A stretch of DNA of 64,000 bases from Fasciolopsis buskii (lineage: Eukaryota; Platyhelminthes; Trematoda; Plagiorchiida; Fasciolidae), in assembly GCA_008360955.1 (NCBI GenBank), contig LUCM01000300.1, positions 7,922-71,921 of the forward strand, given 5' to 3'. The notes under the pieces are model-generated. The model was given only the letters and a program-made list of their open reading frames with translations, had not been told where the DNA came from and made no database searches. Every line of letters starts with the position of its first letter. Within the stretch, counting starts at the first letter, position 1. The position numbers were made by a program, and so were the translations under genes. Positions 57,030-64,000 of the stretch are shown one piece after another.

Positions 57030-57200
57030 CATCAGGCGGTCCACACAAGCTATATATAGGTCGGCTAAAACCGAAATTCATTAGTGGGTTCCTTTTGTCC
57101 ATCTATGCATATTAGCTGTTCGATATTTTCTTATTACAGACAAGGCTCTGACACGTCCCCGCAAATGTCACAAAAACAAGACCAATTTCAACCATCTTGA

Positions 57201-58183
57201 ATTAGAGCAAATGAATACGATTCAAACATTCCTTTTATGCTTCTAGTCGATCTGAGTTCGGGCCGCGACCCCTTATGGTACATATACCGGTGAGATCCGT
57301 CAGTTTGTCCCGATTGGCTGATATCTGGCTCAAATCATACTCCGCATACAAAACGTTTACACACAAAGTTCTTTCGGAAAAAGATCACTTTATGCACATC
57401 TATAATCTATTGAAAAGTGCACTTATATAAAGGCACTCCAATTTTCGACTCATACAAACCGATGTAAGTGACTACAGTAACTCAACCGTCCCTCACTCAG
57501 TCGAAGTCTCCAAATGCTTCACTATGGTCGACGGTGAGTTTCAGACCATGGATCGCCTTGGATCATCATACAAATGATCCCAAATGACTGAATGTCTCTA
57601 ACAGTTTCTGGTGGTGGAATCCATGACACTTTCTCGTGGAGGTGCTAGCACTGAAGTGAAAGGAAGAAGGCTAATGATTGGTGTTTTTCACCGGGTTGGC
57701 TGATCATTGATAGTAAGCCTAAGAGATATGGCTAAACCTGACTCAAACCAACCACGGACGACATAGGAAGCATCTGATTCCGTATTCATCGAGATCTGGG
57801 GCAAAAAGGTCTAATGGGTATCCGAGATGTGGAGCCTCATTCAAAGGACACATAAGCTAGGCAATCAGTTAGTGGTCCACAGTAGGTTACAAGACTATCC
57901 AATAGTCTTACTGCCGCTAGGCCAGAAAGTATGGTCAAAAGTTCGCAGTCGAATCCTCAAGATCGATCCCTTACTTCGATTTGGGCAACCGGATAGTACA
58001 AAGTCTAGTGACGAACCATGGATCTCGATGGATAACCGATCATGGAAGAGCCAGCATTTGTTTAATTTTCTTTCCTTTCTCGTTCCCAGTTCTTCTCCTT
58101 CGGCAGGACACCAATGAAGTGTGATTTGTGCGCAGATTTGAGTGATAAGTCGGCACAAGCGTTATAAGCATTCAGGAACTTAC
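57201..58183. other. No supported gene
   Basis: The plus frame at 57827-58117 is open but unrecognised. Part of it (TTCGATTTGGGCAACCGGAT) resembles 5250-5275. Presumed KLC-like intron. Confidence 0.35.
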
Positions 58184-58527
58184 AGTTCAATCCTGGCTTC
58201 TGATGCCCAGGTCGTGACATCAAATTTGGCCAAACGAGTCAGTTGTGTACGGCCTTCTTTTGCCGCCTGCTCGATCAGTAACCATAACGGAATGATACGT
58301 TCTTTGTTCATCATACTGGAATGGCCGTTAAGCTCGGGCGAAGAGCCCGGTGGGCCAAGAAATCCACTGCTACCCAGTGAGGAGAAGGAAAACACTGCTG
58401 AATCCCCATCAGTCGTGTTCCCATTTAGTGCTTCTGAAGTTGGGTAGAATGTATGAGCCGGTGAAAGAACAGCTTTCAGCAAGGATTCAGCATCGTCCAG
58501 ATTGCCGCGTTTCAATAAAGCAGAAGC
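58184..58527 (-). CDS. KLC: Kinesin-light-chain-like protein, TPR exon
   Basis: Minus strand. Acceptor TTTCTACTTGACAG, then ASALLKRGNLDDAESLLKAV LSPAH, a TPR matching kinesin light chain (ASCYLKQGKFKQAETLYKEIL TRAH in pattern). After it comes a Gly/Ser-rich insert of about 50 residues (TTDGDSAVFSFSSLGSSGFL GPPGSSPELNG). Then RIIPLWLLIEQAAKEGRTQL is placed where light chains have KPIWMHAEEREE..., and TTWASEARIEL leads to donor GAACT|GTAAGTTCC in phase 2. The next exon is at 51493. The insert is where family members vary most. Earlier TPRs and the heptad-repeat N terminus must be further right and were not found in the window. Confidence 0.88.
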
Positions 58528-58606
58528 CTGTCAAGTAGAAACAGGGGAAAAGACCAGAAGCGAACTATGAATATTCTAATTGTCCTCCATATATGGTGAA
58601 CTGGAG

Positions 58607-58753
58607 AATCCCGCAAACCTGTCACACATCAATGCCCGGAAGTTTGCCTATGATTTGCGTTACAGAGGAGATCTAAAAGCTGAAATGTTCAGTACAATCA
58701 AACCGCCACCAGCAAGCAGATTTCAGGTTCCACGTTTTGCCAGCAAAAAGTGA
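58607..58753 (+). CDS. Terminal exon of an unrecognised gene
   Basis: Plus strand: NPANLSHINARKFAYDLRYR, GDLKAEMFSTIKPPPASRFQ, VPRFASKK, stop TGA at 58751-58753. The frame is open back to a TAA just before 58580. The only AG available as acceptor is GAACTGGAG|AAT (58606), with a moderate pyrimidine tract before it. Composition is strongly protein-like and the basic end is typical of a C terminus. It lies 80 bases from the KLC-like exon on the other strand, so it would be a gene overlapping or nested in the KLC-like locus. Family unknown. Confidence 0.5.
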   Translation, partial: NPANLSHINARKFAYDLRYRGDLKAEMFSTIKPPPASRFQVPRFASKK

Positions 58754-58894
58754 ATAACGCAAACAATACTTATCAGAAACGAGAATAACCTTAGTTGGGT
58801 CGAATGTGGTCAACCCTTAGTCGATTTACTTATATTGCAGAAAAACGCAACTCAGTTGAACGCGTTTACTCGGCTTTGAGTTAAGACGCAGCAC

Positions 58895-58898
58895 CGCA

Positions 58899-58936
<38 letters not shown>

Positions 58937-59140
58937 CGCATCCAGATACTACTTCCTGCTTATATATATATATATATATATATTTAATCAGTACCATCTG
59001 AATGAACGAGCAAAACTTCCCCGAAAGCACACGACCGGTTTCGGGGTTATTGCTGTTACTCAGGCATGCGTACCGAGTAATTTCTGGCCCAAACAACCTT
59101 ATACTTGTACACTCCGAATTGGAATGTCACGCAAGAATCT
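58895..59140 (-). repeat. Interspersed repeat with (TA)n tracts, inverse copy
   Basis: (TA)n at 58899-58935 and 58961-58983 are followed by a block that is the reverse complement of 34322-34450 (CGACCGGTTTCGGGGTTATT, GGCATGCGTACCGAGTAA, CTTGTACACTCCGAATT). Same family as 34210-34520 and 63700-63900. Confidence 0.75.
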
Positions 59141-59732
59141 AAATTCTGGATTCAGAAGTGCGTATGGAAGCTCTTCGTTCAAGAAAACCCTGAAGAATCA
59201 CGACTGTGACCAGTACCCTTTGCTTCGAAGTTGGCAAATCATAATGCGAAAAGAAGACAGAAATTCAGTATTTTTCAATGCCTATCTGCACAGTTGGGTG
59301 GAATACAGACATAGCTCGATGACTGCTTTTCAAACTTTCACATGATCGGATAGCCTGTCCATGCCCTTTTACAGAGCATCCATGAGCCCTTGCGATTCAC
59401 GGTCGTTCGTGAGGCTGCAATCAGAGAACACGGCAGATAGCATAATACTCCGAAAATAACCTAACCAAACACAGCACCCGGAGGAAGAAAACTATCTAAC
59501 GGCCGAAACTGGAAAGACAAAAATTATAGCTTTAACCACTCATGTGGTATGCGAAAGTATCACATATTACCACATAGCCTCAAGCAAAAGAGAGAAACAG
59601 CCAGAAAGAATTCAAACAAATGTAGAGTTCTCCGCAGACTATTTCTCAAAGCTCCATATTGTCTAATTTCTATCAGGATGAACGTTTCTGACGGTCTTAT
59701 CCTATGCGACTACGCATACCAAAGGGAAAGGT
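59141..59732. other. No supported gene
   Basis: Short open frames only. No domain and no repeat relation recognised. Confidence 0.35.
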
Positions 59733-60460
59733 TGTGCTAGGGTACCCCACACGGGACTTTTGCTCAAATAGCATGACCTCTATGACTAACCCAATCGTTA
59801 GAAAACACTTCGCGATGACAATTTCTTACTGCTTTGTCTAGGGGTAGTTGCCATAGGTGATAACAGAACTAAAAAGTAGTATGAATTTCGCGAACTACCA
59901 CTTCGTTCGGCACATTCACCTTGTTAGATGTTTCTCATATGAAAGAACGATCGATATATTTCAGTACGAGAAAGGGAAACACAAGAGCTGGAGTAGCCAC
60001 GCCTGCACAATAATCTCCGAATTATCTAGGTCACACGAAACAGGTTGCACGTATTGACACACATGCGTGAAATTTGCAAATGACCTGGGAAATCCTGGCA
60101 GATTTAAGCTGTGCACCCAGGCGTCTGAATTGGCACGGGGTGCCCTTGACCTATCAACAACAAAGACAACACCAACACCTGGTGACCTTGGTGCATGAAG
60201 CGGTTCGCAATGAACCAGAAAATCAGTCAGAACTCATGAATGAAAAACCGATAGGTTTTTACATGTAGGTCAGCACAACGAATGCTGGGTGATACGCTTC
60301 GTCTGCTTCGAAAGCGGATCGTGCCTAATACAACTGTATCTCTTCTCTAACATTGCTCTCTGTGGCATAACGGGCATGTGTGATACACATTCGGTCCGGA
60401 AGGAATTACTTAGGGATTAAGATGAATCGGTATGAACCAGCAAAAGAAGCGGAAATCGAA
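59733..60460 (+). mobile_element. Long-TIR element, copy B
   Basis: The body 59733-60366 is the reverse complement of copy A. It is followed by the terminal block 60366-60460 (CATAACGGGCATGTGTGATA ... GGAAATCGAA). The other end is lost at 59733. Shared frames at 59857-60057 and 60074-60268 correspond to those in A and C with one or two substitutions, showing recent common origin. No recognisable transposase, so probably non-autonomous. Confidence 0.72.
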
Positions 60461-60544
60461 ACGAGTTCCTCAGGGCACGAATTAGGGTGGTATCATAAAA
60501 ACATTGAATCAGCATAGACTTGTGACTTCTGGGTATTGAACGAC

Positions 60545-60840
60545 GTTCAATAACTATGTATCGATTAGAGTACCTTGCTGTACGCTGATCTCCGAGGCAG
60601 GTAACGATTGGAAGGTCGTTGGGTATGGACAATCGATGACGTAGCAAAAAAGTATGAAAACTCTAACCAGTGGAATGGTTCGGATTAGGGTCGACGAGGT
60701 CCCATCAGACGATGGTTGGAGACAATAGGTGAGACGGTGCAACTCAGCGGTCCGTGATGTATTGGCATCCGAAATCTGTTCTCCTTTGAACAGTTGTATA
60801 ACTTATTATTTCGCAATCGTGCTTTCACCACATCTGCGCC
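60545..60840 (+). mobile_element. RTE-like LINE, C-terminal end and 3' UTR, degenerate
   Basis: Similar in layout to 49625-49935: TACGCTGATCTCCGAGGCAG, GGTAACGATTGGAAGGTCG and CTCTAACCAGTGGAATGG, then a TTATTTCGCAATCGTGCTTT tail. Heavily mutated. Confidence 0.55.
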
Positions 60841-63690
60841 AGAGCATGTTGGCGCAAGGTTACATAAAACAAACTGACCTTAGCTGTCACTAAGGGTTCA
60901 TCTTATGAAACACAAGGAAATACTAGGCTTGGATTTGCGATAATCGACAGGTTCATCGTGACCGTTTGCTATCCAAGTTGCTTCTGCTAATTTTCAGAAG
61001 TTCGCATTAGGACAGTCCGACATCGTACCTGCTACAGTACAAACACTGAAGGAAGCCAGCAGAACACTGGGACCAGCTATGCAATGGAGTTAGGTCTGCA
61101 GAATGTTGGTCCAGTCTATCAAACGGTGGAATTTAATCTTGATAGAGATATTTGGTAGATCAACTCACGAATAGCAAGAGCCAGAGCAATTTTTACTAGC
61201 CTGCGATACCTGCGGCGCCGCCATAAAATTCAGACAACAATAAACAAGTCCCCAAAGCCCTTCGTGCACTGATAAGATGTTCTCAAGTGGATCATTCAAG
61301 CTATGCATGAGTGCCAAAATCGCAGGCACGTGCATTCAGTCAACCAGAGATATGCTGCTTGTTTAAACCAAAATAATGAATAAAAAGTAAGAGCCGAACA
61401 AAGTAATCATATGACAGTACAATATTTACTACCCCTACACTTAGTAAAAAGCGGAGGCTGAAACCGAAGACGAGTTTGAGTCGTAAAGTGTCCCACGATT
61501 CAAATGTGAGAAACTGTGCTTGAAATGGACAATATTCAGCAGTCGCTACGACCGACAGCATAAGTTTCAGATGCATCTTTGTGTTCAATCAAAAAAGGAA
61601 GAACGAAAAGTATAGTTCTACCATGGTTTCTTAATGAGGAGTTCGGGATTGATGTTGTATGGCGAATCCTTTGAAAATCAAAATAAATCCTCGAATTCAA
61701 AGTATCTTCTTTGACTTGAACATGATCGTAAGTTTTCGCATTTTCTGAATTCTTTTACTGGAAATCATTTAGCGTCCAAAAATCAGAGGTATCTGATAAA
61801 TGTGGAATCATCTACTTTGGATACAAATTCAATGTCCAGAAATTGACGTGAAAAAACCTACCAGGTTATTTTTAGCACGAAGGACAGTCGGAGAGGAAGG
61901 TTTGTGCTGCTTTAAATAGATATCCAGTGCTTTCCGAAAACTGGTTTCGACCTATTTTAGACAGAAGTAAGGAGATAGAAAGACGAGTGTCAAATAAAGT
62001 GAATAATTCTAAGATATTTGAAATTCAGATAATTTCGAAATTAAAGAGGTAAACGAAATTTGTTTCCCATTGTTAATTACCTCTGGTTTGACGAATGATC
62101 AAAAGGTCAACAACGTGGAGTTGCAATCTGAATGAGCCATGGGCTACTGTTAAACTGGAGCTCAAACAACACTTGTCTGCTGGTTTTCCGGATAAGTGCC
62201 CGCAGATGCTGAACTTCATGTAATACGGTTCCCTCCCGTTGCGAGTAGGGAAACGGTCACTAGATCAGTGGTTGGCCCCAACAAATGTGGGGTCATGATC
62301 ACATTGCATGAAAAGGGTGAAAATGTAGAGGACGTGGCGCGCTTCAGGCTACCTCCCTATAGAATATACATGCGCCCGCTGGTAGCCCCGTGACGCACCG
62401 AGTTTGACTCGCTATTAAGTAGAATTAACACACCATATTTGTTCTCGAGAAGCTGTACCGTGACAGCGGCATCCGAGTAATCGGCTCTGGTGGTAGCCCA
62501 CGAGGTGTTTGGTTCCCCATCAGAAACCATCAAACGGTACATAAATTGAAGCATCAACCGTCGGCTCGAAATGCCGTATGAGGCCCTCTAAATCGAAGCT
62601 TGCTCTGGCTTCCGGTATCCGAGTGATGCAGTGTCCGCAGAATAATCACGTATCTCAGAGGACAATTGAGAACGTACAGTAAAAGCCTGGAAGAGATCAG
62701 AATTATAGTGGATTTTATATAATTTTTCTTTTCGCCCGGATTCCAACTCTCTTTTGTCAAGATTCCGATAGAGCTAAACAGGTACTCAAAGTAGTGCAAT
62801 ATATATATGAATATTTTTAATTATAAAAAATAAACAGTCAGCTAAGTGTAACGGTTAACAATAACTCCAAAAGGGACAGTACGATATAAGCTACAGAAGA
62901 AAATATCCTATTGCGATAACACGAGCTTGCTACAACGCATGGATTTTGCAATCGAAAGTTAGGGAAAGCTGCAAGAAGCAGTTGAAATCTGACTAGTCAG
63001 TGATTATCACCACTGACTCCGTTAAATGCATTCTGTTGCGGTTTTCATTCGAGATAAAATCTCATTTAGGACAGGAATTGCAGGGCGAGGAATTTAACAA
63101 AAAGACAGAAGCTATGGATCGATTAACTACCAGACGACGATAAGGCATCACATGTACACTTTCCCTTCCGGGCTGCGAATACCATCCCACGTACTGAACC
63201 GAACTCCATTGAATAAAACGCATTAGGTTGGCTAACCTGTTGTCACAGGGACTGTTAAACATAACGGAATGGGATAAAAACGTTTCTCGACGACAGAACT
63301 AGAATTAACCCAGTCGAAATGGACATAAAAACAGTCGTGACCGGCTCTTGAAACAGGCGGAGCAATGTAATAACTTCGCCCACGTGCTCTGTTCGTGAGG
63401 GTCAGCATCTGACGGGTGGGATGGTAAAAACCTAGCAAGAATAACAGAAGATAAGCTGCTATACGAAAACATACTCGACTCTGCCGTTTAGATCACAGCG
63501 AAGCATGAAAACATCGTCGACTAAAGTGCACCAATTGGGTCGTACATATATTGTTTGCAATGGTATAGGTAAGTCATTACATTCGCAGTAAGAAAGACCA
63601 AATGGAATGGGCCGAGATGACTTACGCAATCGATAACAGCAGGGACTGATTCGGAAATGTTACCGTACTATAATTATGTTGGCAAAATAA
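60841..63690. other. Stretch with no supported exon
   Basis: A single end of the MITE-like repeat is at 61615-61665. Overlapping open frames at 62196-62393 (plus) and 62357-62557 (minus) look protein-like, but neither has splice support or a known domain. A minus frame at 61340-61588 begins with a hydrophobic stretch. A short (TA)n tract is at 62800-62809. Confidence 0.35.
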
Positions 63691-63699
63691 GGAACTGGC

Positions 63700-63757
63700 T
63701 TGAAAACAAAAAGGAAGAACGAAGCAAGTGCAAAGTTCAGGCATCCTGGTGTTATAA

Positions 63758-63809
<52 letters not shown>

Positions 63810-63905
63810 TGTAGATATAGAAGTAGCAAGTGGTATCTGGATGAGTGAACAAAATTCGCCCGGGAGCACACGACTGGTTTCGCGGTTATTCCTTGCTTTG
63901 TTGTG
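63700..63905 (-). repeat. Interspersed repeat with (TA)n tract, third copy
   Basis: (TA)n at 63762-63804, then GGTATCTGGATGAGTGAACA, CGGGAGCACACGACTGGTTT and CGGTTATT, the same block as at 34360-34450 (inverted) and 59000-59050. Confidence 0.75.
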
Positions 63906-64000
63906 CTATTACTTCACGCCACATATCTAATGAAACTTAGAGCGTTCAAATGCTAGTCAAGTCCATCTGGACCACGGTGCATGAAATGTCGATAATAATC

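Overview
The window is nuclear DNA from a large, repeat-rich flatworm genome, most likely a digenean fluke. Three things point this way: scattered small exons with canonical GT/AG junctions; many broken copies of a flatworm-style RTE-like LINE (endonuclease plus reverse transcriptase) whose 3' ends share TTAACGCTGAACGATGATG; and tRNA-derived SINEs and long (TA)n tracts. Base composition is moderate, unlike the very AT-rich schistosomes, so I lean to a Fasciola/Paragonimus/Opisthorchis-type fluke. The species call is inference.

Host genes seen as exons: (i) ISCU, the mitochondrial Fe-S scaffold. Its first coding exon is at 2497-2706 on the minus strand, but its last exon is at 9367-9446 on the plus strand, so the gene is split and inverted within 7 kb. 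(ii) An unrecognised plus-strand gene whose last three exons (16659-16774, 20152-20309, 20374-20551) chain in frame to a stop, with up to five weaker exons back to 12.3 kb. (iii) A minus-strand terminal exon at 24611-24734 with a basic tail, and a possible first exon at 30127-30339. (iv) A plus-strand exon at 28676-28865. (v) A kinesin-light-chain-like gene on the minus strand, with exons 58184-58527 and 51217-51493 that join in phase and carry TPR motifs. (vi) A plus-strand terminal exon at 58607-58753 lying beside the KLC exon.

Mobile DNA fills much of the rest. At least twelve RTE-like pieces lie at about 0.8-2.4, 3.5-4.9, 7.3-8.9, 10.2-11.7, 12.7-13.1, 35.4-36.5, 37.6-38.0, 41.2-42.5, 45.2-47.5, 48.0-48.6, 49.6-49.9 and 60.5-60.8 kb. 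A second LINE type has its endonuclease at 6.8-7.4 kb. Several tRNA-like SINEs are present. One element has long terminal inverted repeats (copies at 36.7, 55.3 and 59.7 kb). Two further fold-back structures lie at 23.6-24.3 and 51.8-52.8 kb, and a repeat family with embedded (TA)n occurs at 34.2, 58.9 and 63.7 kb.

The most informative oddity is structural. Two single-base Ns (4286 and 7743) each sit exactly at the edge of a perfect inverted duplication of about 0.4 kb (3740-4125 with 4287-4672; 7744-8158 with 10634-11048). They lie between the two opposed ISCU exons. The simplest reading is misjoined or misoriented contigs through RTE repeats, although a real inversion is not excluded. No clearly novel biological system is visible. 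The novelty candidates are the unrecognised gene, the long-TIR element, and the recurrent loss of the reverse-transcriptase core from LINE copies.
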